This document shows positions 10,252-22,412 of a DNA stretch of 64,000 bases, in pieces. The notes under the pieces were generated by a model. That model was not told the DNA's origin. It made no database searches and saw only the letters and a list, made by a program, of their open reading frames with translations. The DNA is from Bufo bufo (lineage: Eukaryota > Chordata > Amphibia > Anura > Bufonidae): positions 407,692,565 through 407,756,564 of the forward strand of contig NC_053392.1 of assembly GCF_905171765.1 (NCBI RefSeq), given 5' to 3'. The position numbers and the translations under genes were made by a program. Each line of letters starts with the position of its first letter. Position 1 is the first letter of the stretch.

Positions 10252-11800
10252 GTGAGAGCATTCAAAATAATAGCAGTGTGTTTAAAAAAGTGAATAAAGC
10301 TTTAAATCCTTCTAATAGCTTTTATTTCCATACACACAAATGCATTGTGAAAACTACACATTCTATTCCAAATCAAAGCATGAAGAAAAATATATAAAAT
10401 TTGTGTTGTTCCTCTAAAAAAAATTGTAGAAAAGTGAATATTAGACTGTTCAAAAATATTGCAGTGTTTGTATTCTTCTTTACAAACTCAAACATTCACT
10501 ATATAAACTGAAAAATGTTTGAAGATTTTGTTTTCCTTTGAATCACTTAACTAATATTTAGTTGTATAACCACCGTTTCTGAGAACTGCTGTACATCTGT
10601 GTTCAGGTATATCTGTGAACAGGTTTTCCAGCCCAGGATGATTGGACTACAATTCCATCGTTCTTTTCTATTTCTTGGTTTTGCCTCACAAACTGTATTT
10701 TTGATGTCACCCCACAAGTTTTCTATTGGATTAAAATCTGGGGATTGGGCTGACCACTCCATAACGTCCATCTTGTTGGTCTGGAACCAAGATGTTGCAC
10801 GTTTACTGGTGTGTTTGGGGTCATTGTCTTGTTGGAACACCCATTTCAAAGGCATTTCCTCTTCAGCATAAGGCAGCATGACCTCCAAGTATTCTGATCT
10901 AGTTAAACGGATCCATTATTCCTGGTATGCGATAAATAGGCCCAACACCTTTGTATGAGAAATATCCCCATATCATGATGCTTGCGCCACCATGCTTCAC
11001 TGTCTTCACAGTGTACTGTGGCTTGAATTCAGTGTTTGGGGGTCGTCTGACAAACTGTGTCCGGCCACTAGACCCAAAAAGAACAATCTTACTTTCATCA
11101 GTCCACAAAATGTCTCTTTTGGCAAATTCTAACTTCTTCAGCACATGTCTTTTTTTTTAACAGTGGTTTTTGCGGGGGCTTGTTGCAGATAGCTTGGCTT
11201 CAAATAGGCGTCTTCGAATTGTAACAGTACTCACAGGTAACTTTAGACCTTCTTTGATCTTCCTGGAGCTGATTGTTGGGTCCCTGCCATTTTGTCTATT
11301 CTATCCATTCGAATGGTAGTTTGTCGCCATTTTAAAGCATTTGCGATCATTTTAGCTGAGCAGCCTATCATTTTCTGCACTTCTTTATAGGTTTCCCCCT
11401 CTCCAATCAACTTTTTAATCAAGGTATGCTGTTCTTCTGAACAATGTCTGGAACAACCCATTTTCCTCAGAATGTCAGAGAAAAATGCACTCTAACCAGC
11501 ATGTACAACATTTGCTGCCTTCCTTCAATAAGGGTAATAATTGCCACCTGTTTTTCAAAGAATGAACGACCTCACTCATTAAACTCCACACTGCTATTAT
11601 TTTGAACATGCCCCTTTCAATAAGTGATTGAATTACAGAGAATCAGCAGCATGCATGTCACGACTGTTGGGTCTGTTGGGTTTCTATTACTCTACTACAC
11701 CTGCTAGTAAATTATTTGCCATGTAGAAATAGCATTTCTACCAAAAACAGTGATTGATCAGGTTAGTGATGTCTGACTGCTATTATTTTGAACACAACTG
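10252..11800 (-). mobile_element. Tc1/mariner transposon with IR/DR ends (inactive)
   Basis: The ends carry TTCAAAATAATAGCAGT at 10261 and its inverse ending CACAACTG at 11800, flanked by TA (10250-10251, 11801-11802). Further inner copies of the motif occur near 10445 and near 11585, giving the double-repeat (IR/DR) type of terminus. The element is 1,549 bp. Confidence 0.88.
10547..11461 (-). pseudogene. Tc1 transposase pseudogene, DD34E, frameshifted
   Basis: Three reading-frame pieces in two or more frames cover one transposase. 11461-11243 holds the N-terminal HTH (CSEEQHTLIKKLIGEG). 11144-10899 holds ILWTDESKIVLFG with the first catalytic Asp and a glycine-rich MIWGYF block. 10888-10547 holds QQDNDPKHTS with the second Asp and DFNPIENLW with the Glu. 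The second-Asp to Glu spacing is 34 residues by count. At least two frameshifts separate the pieces, so the gene is dead. Confidence 0.88.
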
Positions 11801-11802
11801 TA

Positions 11803-12145
11803 TCTCTTATACATGAGATCCATAGTTTCATTGTATTATAACCTAGAAGCCTTGAATTCCCAGTACCTCCATAGTAATAATCATACACCAAAATGAAAAT
11901 CGTATTTTAGATCGAGGCACATTACAAGAAGTTTCCGGAGCACTATTTTTAGCAAGTTGTGGAGGGGGAGCAGCACTCACTAAGTACTCACCCTTCTGCA
12001 TGCACAGAAAACACACCAGAAGCATATGCTTTGGATATGCTGGGCAAGCAGTCTAAATACAACAAACCCTACTCCCACCCACCTACAGTAGTCCTTACAA
12101 AAAGTAATGAAAATAAGTATATGTTAACAGAATTTAAATGTCATA
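11803..12145. other. Unassigned spacer
   Basis: Nothing is recognisable. The plus-strand 194-codon frame that starts at 11959 runs into the palindromic MITE at 12147 and is judged spurious. Confidence 0.45.
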
Positions 12146-12146
12146 T

Positions 12147-12492
12147 TGCGGTTTCACATCTGCATTTTCAAATCCTGCAGGCTGTTTCCGCAGAGGATTC
12201 CACCATATCCAGTTACTGCCACTGGACCCAATTGACTACAATTGGACTTGACAGAGAGCTGAACGGTTTCGGTCATGAGTGCCAGGTTTTAGCTGTACAA
12301 AACACAGTGCATGCACCTCTTTTTGTCTGGATAAAAGCTGGCACTCATGCCAGAAACTGTCCGGATCCCACTGCAGTCGATAGGTTCCGGCAGCGAATGG
12401 CAGTATCCAGCCATGTCAGATACTGTGAAATCAGGCAGACTGTCCCTCTGTCGCAACAGCATGCCAGATTTAAAAATGCGAACTGTGAAACT
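12147..12492. mobile_element. Decayed palindromic MITE
   Basis: The left end GCGGTTTCACATCTGCATTTT and the right end AAAAATGCGAACTGTGAAAC are inverted matches. The interior contains further inverted blocks around the GAACGGTTTC and GAAACTGTCC sequences. No clear target duplication survives. Confidence 0.5.
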
Positions 12493-12809
12493 ATCCTCAC
12501 AAAAAGGGACTTAGATGTTAATCTATTCAGGCAAATATTTTAAATCCAAAAAGCACATTTTTGAAAAGTTTATGTTCACATGATAACAAGAGTACCATTG
12601 CAAAGTTTATGTATAGGCAGCTACAAAACATACAGTACGTATAAATTTATTAAAAATGTATCTTCTGCCATGTCACAGATGTGCCTAAAGTCAATATTAG
12701 TGCAGTCCAATCACCACTGATTTTCCGAATTTTTAGGCTTTAGCACTCAAACCTATTCAGCAGCACTCATTCAGTTACTGGAAATTTTTGACAGTTTTCT
12801 ACAGGTGTT

Positions 12810-13235
12810 TTTAGGCTGGAGCTACACTACAATTTTGGCCTCGACACCTGCTGGGCGACCATGGACCGCTGTGTAGCAATGCAGCCATTGAGTTGAATGG
12901 GGTAGCAGTGCAATTCTCAGGTTGCCATGACCATGACCCCAGAGTCGCAAAAAAAATCCAGCTGTAACTGGTGAGCTGCACTGCACCTCCATTTAGTTCA
13001 GAGGCTGCAGTGCGACACAGTGATCCGTGGTCACACAATGCATATTGCAGCCTAGATCACATGTAGTCCCAACCGTACAAGGGTGATGCCTCGCGCTAAA
13101 CAAGCACTGATGAACAGTGAGATGTGCCACCGACCAGCCAGAATGCTTCTGGCTAATCACAGCCTTGTTTACACAGAGAATTTGAAGAAGAGCTCATTCT
13201 GCTGACTGGCCTATGTAAAAGGGCCCTAAGCAAAC
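12810..13235. repeat. Two decayed palindromic repeats
   Basis: 12810-13070 folds on itself: GGACCGCTGTGTAGCAATGC pairs imperfectly with sequence near 13005-13035. 13080-13235 has a loose inverted layout around CTTCTGGCTAATCACAG. Both look like old MITEs. Ends and duplications cannot be fixed. Confidence 0.35.
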
Positions 13236-13257
13236 TACCAGTAATTTCAGTGATTTA

Positions 13258-13626
13258 GGCTACTTCCACACTCGCGTTTGGTGCGGATCCGTCATGGATC
13301 TGCACAAATGCTTCCGTTCAGATAATACAACCGCATGCATCTGTTCAGAACGGATCAGTTTGTATTATCTGTAACATAGCCAAAACGGATCTGTCTTGAA
13401 CACCAATAAAAGTCAATGGGGGACGGATCCGTTTTCTATTGTGCCATATTGTGTCAGTGAAAACGGATCTGTCCCCATTGACTTCCTTCCCAACAATTGC
13501 CAGTTTAAAGGACCCTATAGAAGTTCAGCTAAGCTATTCAGGATTGATCATCAAGCCTATCCACTGTTGTCAGTGATAATCCACATGCAATTTTATGGTA
13601 ATAAAATGCAAAGTGTGAATGTGGCC
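13258..13626. mobile_element. Palindromic MITE, TTA-type
   Basis: The element begins GGCTACTTCCACACTCGCG after TTA (13255-13257) and ends GTGTGAATGTGGCC before TTC, a duplication with one mismatch. Inside are repeated ACGGATC(T/C)GT motifs in both orientations, the same building block as in the 16-kb and 19-kb copies. Confidence 0.6.
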
Positions 13627-13990
13627 TTCTGCAGCCTATAACTCAGAGTTAGGTACAGGATATCATACAATATTTTAATGCAATTGTATTAGACCTGTAG
13701 ATGACCATTACGATTGTCTGTAACAAAGCATTCCTTTCCAACAATCATCTGCTCATCAGTGAAGAATATTACTTTTATTACATGCAGTTATCTCCTCCAC
13801 AGTACAGGAGGAATGATCACTAATGCCATCGCTCATCCCCATACAGAATCATTATTTGCTGGCAACAAAGCGTGATTAGACGGCACAATCAGCTGCTGCT
13901 GATTTTTCAGCGTGCATAAAAAAATGTGACTGCCTGAACAAGCGCTTGCTCATTCATTGTATTATCTTCAGCATTTTTACACACGCAGAT

Positions 13991-14682
13991 TGTCACGGGG
14001 TTCCGAAGGTGCACTCGGTCCCCCATTGCCCGCAGAACTGTTGCTTAGCTTTTGGAATGAGGTTCTGTGTTTGACCTCATTCCCAGGGCGGCTTTACTAG
14101 CTGGGTGGCTCCCTGCTCCCTAGTCTGCCTTGAGCGCCGAGCTGATCACTCGGTGCTCGACTGGTTGGTCTGTCGGTCATGTGACGCTGGCCACGTCACA
14201 TGACCCTCACTCCTCACTATAAATACAGGCAGCCTGCTGGCTACAGGTTGCCTGTTAATTTCAAGGTTCCTGGCTATTTGTTGGACTACTGAATATTTAC
14301 CTGATCCTGTTCCCTGACGATCCTCTGCCTGCTCCTCCTGTACTGCGCATACATCCTGGTATTGTGACCTCGGCTCCCACCTGACTACTCTCTTAGGACT
14401 CCTCTTGTACTTCGCTACTCTCCTGGTATTTGACCCCGGCTTCTCCTGACCATTCTTTGCTTTATCCGTTGTACTGCGTAGCTCTCTTGGTTCTGACCCG
14501 GTCCGTTCATGTTCCATATTTTGTCTTGTCTGTCTTCCCTGCACATATCCTAAGTTAGGGTCTGCCGTCCAGTTGTCCCCTGTCATCAGGACTCGTGAGG
14601 CAAGTAGGCAGGGCCAGGGGTGAGGGTGGAGCGCAGTGGTCACTACCCTTCCCCCTGTGTGTGTGTGGACGTGACCGTTACA
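13991..14682 (+). mobile_element. Solo LTR, 692 bp, TSD CAGAT
   Basis: The sequence starts TGTCACGGGG and ends ACCGTTACA, bounded by CAGAT at 13986-13990 and 14683-14687. The TG...CA ends and 5-bp duplication define an LTR; no internal region adjoins, so it is solo. A TATA box (CTATAAATAC) at about 14217 implies plus-strand orientation. The first bases resemble those of the chromovirus LTR at 50314, so a Ty3/gypsy source is likely. The 215-codon minus-strand frame inside is incidental. Confidence 0.85.
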
Positions 14683-14687
14683 CAGAT

Positions 14688-15115
14688 CACTGTTAGCGGG
14701 TGTTCCTACGAACTCTTGTTGGAGATGATCTGGCTGACCCTCGGTGAATGTAGTGCTTAATGGTCCCTGTACACTGGTAAATTCAGCAGGCAATTCTCAG
14801 GAAGTAAACGTTCCTTCCCGGAAAGCGCCTGCTTATCAGTGGAGGAGACCTCTGCATTCATATGCAGAAATCTCCTCCACAGTATAGGTAGGGGCGATCT
14901 CTAATGCCAGAGCTTGTCCCAGGATTGGTTACCTGCTGGCAGTAAAAGCAGATTCAGATGCCTACACAAATGATCCAATTACCCGATGAATAAGTGTTTC
15001 ACTCGTTCATCGGGTAATCGGCGGCACCTTTACACAGCCAGATAATTGCTAACGAGTATTCCTATTCCCTTTTCAGCAATTATCTGGCGGTTTCTCGGCC
15101 AATGTAAAATGCCCT
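14688..15115. repeat. Hairpin-rich decayed repeat
   Basis: GATGAATAAG...CGTTCATCGGGTAAT and CCAGATAATTGCTAACG...CAGCAATTATCTGG form two adjacent hairpins at about 14985-15090. Similar blocks lie left of the solo LTR (13720-13985), so the LTR probably landed inside one older palindromic repeat. Confidence 0.4.
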
Positions 15116-15118
15116 TTA

Positions 15119-15835
15119 GGCCTCATGCACACGACCGTTGTGTGCATCCGCGTCCGTTCCGTCATTTTTCACAGTTTATCGGAGGTCCCATTCATTTCTA
15201 TGGAGCTGTGAAAAAAAACTGATAGTCGTCTGTTTTTTCTCCGCATCCGTGATTCCAGTCCGTCAAAAAAATATAACCTGTCCTATTCTTGTCAGTGGAA
15301 AACGGAGGACGGACCCATTCAAGTCAATGGGTCCATCAAAAAAAACGGATGCACAACTGGTATGTCATCAGTGTCCGTTTTTTTTCTACAAGACCTTGGT
15401 GCAATAAAATTACACTTTTCATTAACCTTCCTTTTTTTTCCCATCAGACAAAAAAAAAAGTAAGACACAAGGAAACACAACATTGACTTTCAATGGGTCC
15501 GTTGAAAACTCGGCTAATGCACCGTTTGCCATCCGCGTCCGTGATCCGTGGTTCCAGTCAGTCAAAAAAATATAACCTGTCCCATTATTTTCGCGGAAAA
15601 CTGTTAGCGGACCCATTCAAGTCAATGGGACCGCTAAAAAACGCGGAGGCACACAAGATTGTCATCCGCGTCCACGTCCGTTTTTTTCCTATCATTTGCA
15701 TAGCAAACTTGACTTAGACTTTTTTTGATTTTCCTTTATGTCTGGTGGTTCTCCAAAAATAAAGTAAGACACACGGAAACGGATCACGGAACCCCATTTT
15801 AAGGAACGGAACACAGTGGTCGTGTGCATGAGGCC
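15119..15835. mobile_element. Palindromic MITE, 717 bp, TTA TSD
   Basis: Ends GGCCTCATGCACACGACCG and CGTGTGCATGAGGCC lie between TTA copies (15116-15118, 15836-15838). The interior is a series of hairpins around CCCATT(C)AAGTCAATGGG and CATCCGCGTCCGT motifs. It is non-coding. Confidence 0.82.
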
Positions 15836-15912
15836 TTACTCTGCTTTTTCTGTAGATAAGATCTATATAAGTGCTGTAAAATGGTGATAAACATATGTAA
15901 ACATTTGCTTAA

Positions 15913-17303
15913 GGCCTCATGCACACAACCGTTTTTTTTTAAGGTCTGCAATCCGTGACCGTTTTTTCGTCCGTCGGTCTTCCTTGATTTTTGGAGGATC
16001 CACGGACATGAAAAAAAATTCGTTTTGGTGTCCGCCTGGCCGTGCGGAGCCAAACGGATCCGTCCTGACTTACAATGCAAGTCAATAGGGACGGATCCGT
16101 TTGATGTTGACACAATATGGTGCAATTGCAAACGGATCCGTCCCCCATTGACTTTCAATGTAAAGTCAGGAGTCCCTTTTATACCATCGGATCGGAGTTT
16201 CCCCCCCCTAGTTAAAATCACGTTCCGAATCCCCCATCATTGGTGGCCAGTGCGACCTCACATCTCCCCCCCCTAGTTAAAATCACGTTCCCCCATCATT
16301 GGTGGCAATGGAGAGTTCCGATCGGAGTCCCAGTTTAATCGCTGGGGCTCCGATCGGTAACCATGGCAACCAAGACGCTACTGCAGTCCTGGTTGCCGTG
16401 GTTACTTAGCAATTTTTTTGAAGCATTATACTTACCTGCGATGTCTGTGACCGGCCGGGCGCTCCTCCTACTGGTAAGTGAAAGGTCTGTGCGGTGCATT
16501 GCTTATAGCACAGACCTGTCACTTACCAGTAGGAGGAGCGCCCGGCCGGTCACAGACATCGCAGCTAAGTATAATGCTTCTAAAAATTGCTAAGTAACCA
16601 TGGCAACCAGGACTGCAGTAGCGTCCTGGTTGCCATGGTTACCGATTGGAGGGGGGGGGATGTGAGGCCGCACTGGCCACCAATGAATATAATATTGGGG
16701 AGGGAGGGGGTCTGCCCCCTCCTGCCTGGCAGCACCTGATCTCTTACAGGGGGCTATGATACGCACAATTAACCCTTTAGGTGCGGCACCTGAGGGGTTA
16801 ATTGTGCGGATCACAGCCCTCTGTAAAAGATCGGGTGCTGCCAGGCAGCAGGGGGAAGTCATGTACACAGTTCTCAGTATATTCTAACTTGAAGCGTCCC
16901 CATCACTGTGGGAACGCCTCTGTGTTAGAATATACTGTCGGATATGAGTTTTCACGAAGTGAAAACTCATATCTGAAAAAGCTTTTATGCAGACGGAGCT
17001 GCGATCCGTCTGTGTGAAAGTTGCCAACGGCCACAGATCACGGACATGGATGCCAATCTTGTGTGCATCCGTGTTTTTTCACGGGCCCATTGACTTGAAT
17101 GGGTCTGTGAACCGTTGTCAGTCAAAAAAATAGGACAGGTCATGTTTTTTGGACGGACAGGAAACACGGATCATGGCCGCGGATGAACAACGGTGCATTT
17201 TCCGAGTTTTCAACAGACCCATTGAAAGTCAATGGGTCCGCAGAAAATCGCGGAAAACGGAACAGCGGCCACGGATGCACACAACGGTCGTGTGCATGAG
17301 GCC
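15913..17303. mobile_element. Large composite palindromic MITE, 1.39 kb
   Basis: The same ends as the neighbouring copy (GGCCTCATGCACACAACCG and GTGTGCATGAGGCC) are flanked by TAA and TTA. Inside lies an independent inverted repeat with arms near 16355-16480 and 16510-16650, built on GGTAACCATGGCAACC and GCGCTCCTCCTACTGG. A second hairpin at about 16765-16805 contains AGGTGCGGCACCTGAGGGG. Both inner modules recur in the hAT element at 41.9-43.4 kb. Confidence 0.75.
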
Positions 17304-17306
17304 TTA

Positions 17307-19034
17307 GAGATTATATTTCTTTACCATGTGTCCATACAAAAGTCATCGTCTCTAGTTGACAAGTTTTAAAGCTCTGAATGCAGATTCACAAAAATAAGTT
17401 AAACTTATAATACAGAAAAAACACAGCACATGTTGAGAATAAGCTGGGAGCTATTCAAAAAATGCTGGCATCAAGGCTTTATTCCAAAAAACTAAAGTCA
17501 CAGTGAAAAAATATGGCAGCTGTTCAACATATATAAAAAATTTGGTATATAAAATTAACAAAAAATTAAAACAGTTAGGGTCAGTAGTCAATCAACGTGG
17601 TATCACTGGTTTGATATACTTGGTGCTTCTCTGAGTCCTAGCACATATAAACGCTATGATGAGTTGCATTAGGACAGCTGGTCCACAGGACAAGCTACTG
17701 CACCAGAACCCAAGATCTTTGCTTTAATTTTAAAAGTTGCAAATGATAGACTGAAATGAGGAGCCAAGCAATGTCAACTACTTTTTATAGATCCTAAGAG
17801 CTAACATGCATAGCATAAAGTTGTCAGCTCACCGCTCTTGCTGCAAAAGATCCACGTGCACGGCAAGTTGGGAGATACAGCACCGAGGGAGTCTTTTCTT
17901 CAATGTTCAGCTTCATTGGTTTGTGTGGATGATCAATAAAGCTGAACATTTTATCAAGAAGACGCCTTCAGTGCTGGATCTCCCACTGCTGTATCTGAAT
18001 CAGATATTAATAAACCTGACTTACTTGTACTTTGATTGCGAGAGAATAATATCACATACCATTTTTACTGCAGTTCGGTGGCATGGATGATGGTGTGGAT
18101 TATCTCTGCAGATTCCTATCTGAAAGTACTCTTCAAAAATCAAGCACAAGAAATGGAAACAGACTATACCAAGAGTACAAAATGGACATATTAGTTTGTA
18201 AGTGCTTAATCAGTTGTTGTTTTTTTCCTCTCATGTAGACTCTGATATACACCATGAAAAAAAGGTAAGGCCTCAATCACATGACTGTATTTTTGGTTCC
18301 GCAAAAAATGCAGACAGCATACAGTGTGCTCTGACCTCATCCATATGCCCAGCAAAAAAGATAGAACATGACCTATTCTTGTCTGTTTTGCAAAGGGTCT
18401 GAGTGAATGCAAAAAAAAAAAAAATGCAATGACCAAGCGCATCATTTACGCACTATATGGCTCCTAGCAAACCCTGTAAAACCTCCAGTGTGTTCATTGG
18501 AGTGCTTTTTTAGCAGTCACATCAGCAGCCAGCAAAATGCTTGCCTTTGGTCCAAAGTGGTATAACAAGAAACTTCTGATAACACAGGCATGCAGCAGTA
18601 GGGACATCAGATTGCCTGCTCTTGCCCTGTAAACCAGTAAGCAGAATACTGGTCAGCATTTCCAGTAGCCCATATTCTGCTCATAGCACAGCAGACACAA
18701 ACTGGTTTAGACAAATGGTTCACATTATCTGTACTCATGGCTCATTATGCCAATTATGAAACATAACATGATTTGTAAGACTGAATTACTTATCCTGTAC
18801 TGGTGCTACATTGTTGTTAACAGCTGCATTCATAAGTCTGTGGACTTCAGATTAGAATGATAGTGATTTCAATGAGAAGGGTTAGGTAATAGGAGATTAC
18901 GGCTTCAGAAGACACTTCTGGCCGCGGCCTATCACCAGCAGTAACAAAGGATCAGGCATCCTGAAGCCCAAATGCCTGCTCCTTGTTTCTCCCGATATGT
19001 GCAGTCAGGGAGAGTCAGGAGGCCTCTATATGCA
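17307..19034. other. Intergenic sequence downstream of pde10a
   Basis: No gene is seen. A truncated TTA-type MITE lies at about 18269-18405 (starts GGCCTCAATCACATGACTG, no matching right end). A small inverted repeat AATGTTCAGCTT...AAGCTGAACATT lies at about 17901-17952. The rest is unassigned. Confidence 0.45.
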
Positions 19035-19037
19035 TTA

Positions 19038-19508
19038 GGGCTTGTTCACACGACCGTATGGCTTTTTCAGTGTTTTGCGGACCATTTTTCACGGATCCTT
19101 TGTTCTGTTTTTTGTTTCCGTTGTGTTTCCGTTTTTCCGTATGGCATATACAGTATACAGTAATTACATAGAAAAAATTGGGCTGGGCATAAAATTTTCA
19201 ATAGATAGTTCCGCAAAAAACGGAACGGATACAGAAGACATACGGATGCATTTCCGTATGTGTTCCGTTTTTTTTGCAGACCCATTGACTTGAATGGAGC
19301 CACGGAACGTGATTTGCGAACAATAATAGGACAAGACTCAAAATGTAGCGGAACGGAAATGCGGACATACGGAAACGGAATGCTCATGGAGTACATTCCG
19401 TTTATTTTGCGGACCCATTGAAATGAATGGTTCCATATACGGACCGTATACGGAGCGCAATAAACGGCCCGTATACGGAACACAAAAAACGTTTGTGTGA
19501 ACGAGCCC
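19038..19508. mobile_element. Palindromic MITE, 471 bp, TTA TSD
   Basis: Ends GGGCTTGTTCACACGACCG and GTGTGAACGAGCCC lie between TTA at 19035-19037 and 19509-19511. The interior is repeated TTCCGTTTTTTTTG/CGGAACGGA hairpins. Confidence 0.8.
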
Positions 19509-20040
19509 TTAGACTGTTAACCAACTTGCATGACTTTGATCTACCATGTTTGGCCAAATTTACTGTCACGATGCATTAAAGCTTTTAATTCCTACAGCAA
19601 AACCATGACGTCAGCTCATATTATAGCATGTAGCGATAAATCTGTACAACGTAAGTAATGTGCAATATTGACAAAGTTACTCAACTTATGAACACTACAT
19701 CTGTAAAATGGTGTAAAAAAATAAAACACATGCTGTAAACAAGCCCTTTCAATATTAAGTGGTGGCCAGCTCAGTAAAACTAAATACGTGTAGAGCGGAG
19801 TAAAAATAAAGCAGGCTTCTGACTTATGTTATTATTTATAGTCCCTGAAAATATATATAACTATATGACAAACGTGGCTATGCAAGCCTTTGATCACATT
19901 GCATTATGTGAAGATGTTCAGTATAAACAAGGGGAAAGCACATACAATTAACTTATCCAAAAGTCTCCACATACCTAGTAGATGCCAGAGGAACATCCTT
20001 TTGGTATAAGCTGAACTGTTAAGCATTAGCATACGTTTTT

Positions 20041-20052
20041 TTTATTTTTATT
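20041..20052 (-). terminator. Candidate pde10a polyadenylation signal
   Basis: The minus strand reads AATAAAAATAAA, two overlapping canonical hexamers, about 2.36 kb past the pde10a stop. Confidence 0.35.
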
Positions 20053-21445
20053 GTAGTCTACTGTGCTTTCCAAAAGAGATGGATTTAGAAAACAGTAAAG
20101 TGCATGGTATATGTTTTTGTACAATGGGAGTCTATGGCCAATATGCCACCGTTTGCCTATACAGTGGCATATGTATGAAGCTCCCAATACAGATCCACAT
20201 CCAGGAATACTCTAGATGTATAGCTCCAACGGAATCAAGGGACGAGATGTCTACAGAGCCCAATTCTGAAGGCCAGTCTGGCAGTATGTAAACAAAGAAT
20301 TCAAAATTTAACTGAAAAATATTAAATTATTTCTTGGATCAGTACTCTGTAACAATAATCTAGGTTAAAGTTTACCATAAGTAGTATAAAAGGTTTCATT
20401 ACTCCAGCCATTTTTGTCTTCTCATGCCTGGTATGAGACTATAATGTTCTCATTGAATCCATCATTATTACTTCCATTTTGAAGAAAATATGTATAAAGC
20501 AATAATAATGGCTTCTACTTTGTCATTTTCTAAGATGGTCTACAGGAGAGATTGGTTGGTGACCATAAATCTTTCTAGTCATCTAAGCAGATCATTAGAG
20601 TCTCGACTTTTGTCAATCACACAAATAACTTTGTCATGTGATTGACAAAAAGCTGTATAGGTCACATAAAGCCAGGGTTCTTTTCTGCTTAAATTACATA
20701 GGTGCCATGAAATATTTGGTTATCATTAACCCCATAAACTAAGGTACAAAACAGAAAAGGTTACCTATTGCTTGAAGGACATGCACACTGCCTTGCACTA
20801 TTATAAGGTAGAAATCGATTCTTGTCCTTGTCGGCTTGGGCCTCTAGTTATCTAGTTATCATTTGCAATTGGGCAGGATCTGTTTCAAGCTACCAGCCAG
20901 TCCTGGTGATACAGTTAAAAAGTTAGTATTCTAATGTTCATGAGCTGCGGCAAGCATTTTTATTCTTCTAACAAGTCCCCGCTCAGTACCAGTTCACTTG
21001 TGACCAACTTAAGTTTCTGCAGGTTTAAATGTATGAGATGTAATGTGTGCCATGTGAGCCTCGCTGGCTGGGTACACACATCATAACTTTAAGCGGTGGG
21101 GTGTGTCCACACAACATCCATACTACACTTTAGAAACCACCCATTACCTGCAGTGAGATGCTGGATCACATTTTATATGTGAAAACTGCTGTCTACAAAA
21201 CCTCAATTTTAGCATCGATAAAATGGAATAACAATGGATTCAGTGTCATATTGAGAGCTACTACACTTGATAGATATCACACTTGTGAGTGCGGTGGAGG
21301 GGTGAGTAGGCTGGCTAAGTGGCCACTTTTTATTCTTTGTACATAAGGCCACACATTCTTTTAAACCAGCCATAAAGCTTTATACAGTAAGTGGAGAACA
21401 TTGTGGTGTATGTGAAACATCTCCAATATTCAAATATCTAACCTA

Positions 21446-21883
21446 GGCTTCGTTCATATTCAGCCTTTACATTCTCCTGCCCCGTTTAAGGGGCCAGAAA
21501 ACGGAAAGGACGGATTCGGCACATAACTGTGCCGAACGGAGCCCACGCTCAAAAGAAGATTTTTGAAGCGGAGACAAAAGTCCTGCATGCATAACTTTTG
21601 TCTCCGCTCCAAAATCCTCTTCTGAGCCGAAACCTAACAGACTATAGCGGGGTCTGTTAGGTTTCGGCTCAGAAGAGGATTTTGGAGCGGATACAAAAGT
21701 TGTGCATGCAGGACTTTTGTCTCCGCTTCAAAAATCTTCTTTTGAGCGGAAACTTAACGGACCCCATTATAGTCTATGGGGCCCATGGACTCCGTTCGGC
21801 TCAGTTATGTGCCGAATCCGTCCTTTCCGGCCCCTAAACGGGGCAGGAGAATGGAAAGGCTGAATGGTGAAGTGAACAAAGCC
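21446..21883. mobile_element. Near-perfect 438-bp palindrome MITE
   Basis: Ends GGCTTCGTTCATATTCAGCC and GAATGGTGAAGTGAACAAAGCC are inverted, with CTA/TTA flanks. The two halves fold on one axis at about 21650, around CCTAACAGAC and GTCTGTTAGG. Most of its length is self-complementary, so in the pde10a 3'UTR it would form a long RNA hairpin. Confidence 0.75.
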
Positions 21884-22412
21884 TTAGATTCATCTAATCT
21901 TTCTTATCAAATGCATTGAAGTCTTTGCATACAGTTCTGTAGACTTCGACGTAAAAAACAAGTGCTCATATTAACCTACATAAAGTACAAGACACTTAAC
22001 AGCCAAACCTTTCACAGGTTTACTAAGTGCCAATAATTCTCAGAACGCCTTCAGTAAACAACCACCTAAGAAACCCTCTTAAAAATAAGAAGCTTTTACC
22101 AAAGTTCATAGGTTTACAACTAAAACCTTTGAATACCGGATGCGATATCCAGCAAAGGTCTCTTTAGACCTCAGTAATATGCAATCTCTCTCCAGAATTT
22201 TAGTACCGGGTAGACTTAAAAGGAAAAAGTACCCAAAGGGGAGATATGCAGGTAACACCACTAGCTAGGAGCTTTGTTTCCTACATAAGAGCCTTGCGAT
22301 AATATAGGTCTACTAATGTTTCTAGTTAATTAGGGAAAATGTACAGTTGTGTTCTCCCTTTTGCAGTGCTTGATGTCCTTATGGATGCTACTTCTGACTA
22401 TCCCACTGCTGA

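Larger units (their letters stand above)
20030..22412 (-). other. pde10a: Presumed pde10a 3'UTR
   Basis: Sequence downstream of the pde10a stop codon on the minus strand. The lower limit is set by a tandem poly(A) signal candidate (AATAAAAATAAA on the minus strand at 20041-20052). Other AATAAA candidates on that strand occur near 20958 and 21329, so shorter forms are possible. One MITE (21446-21883) lies within it. The extent is inference without transcript data. Confidence 0.4.

Noticed and set aside
11959..12543. 194-codon plus-strand frame
   Set aside because: Most of it lies across a palindromic MITE (12147-12492), with no start context or domain; the length is expected by chance in a GC-richer palindrome.
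14146..14793. 215-codon minus-strand frame
   Set aside because: It lies antisense within a solo LTR and crosses its 3' boundary; low-complexity composition with no protein family.
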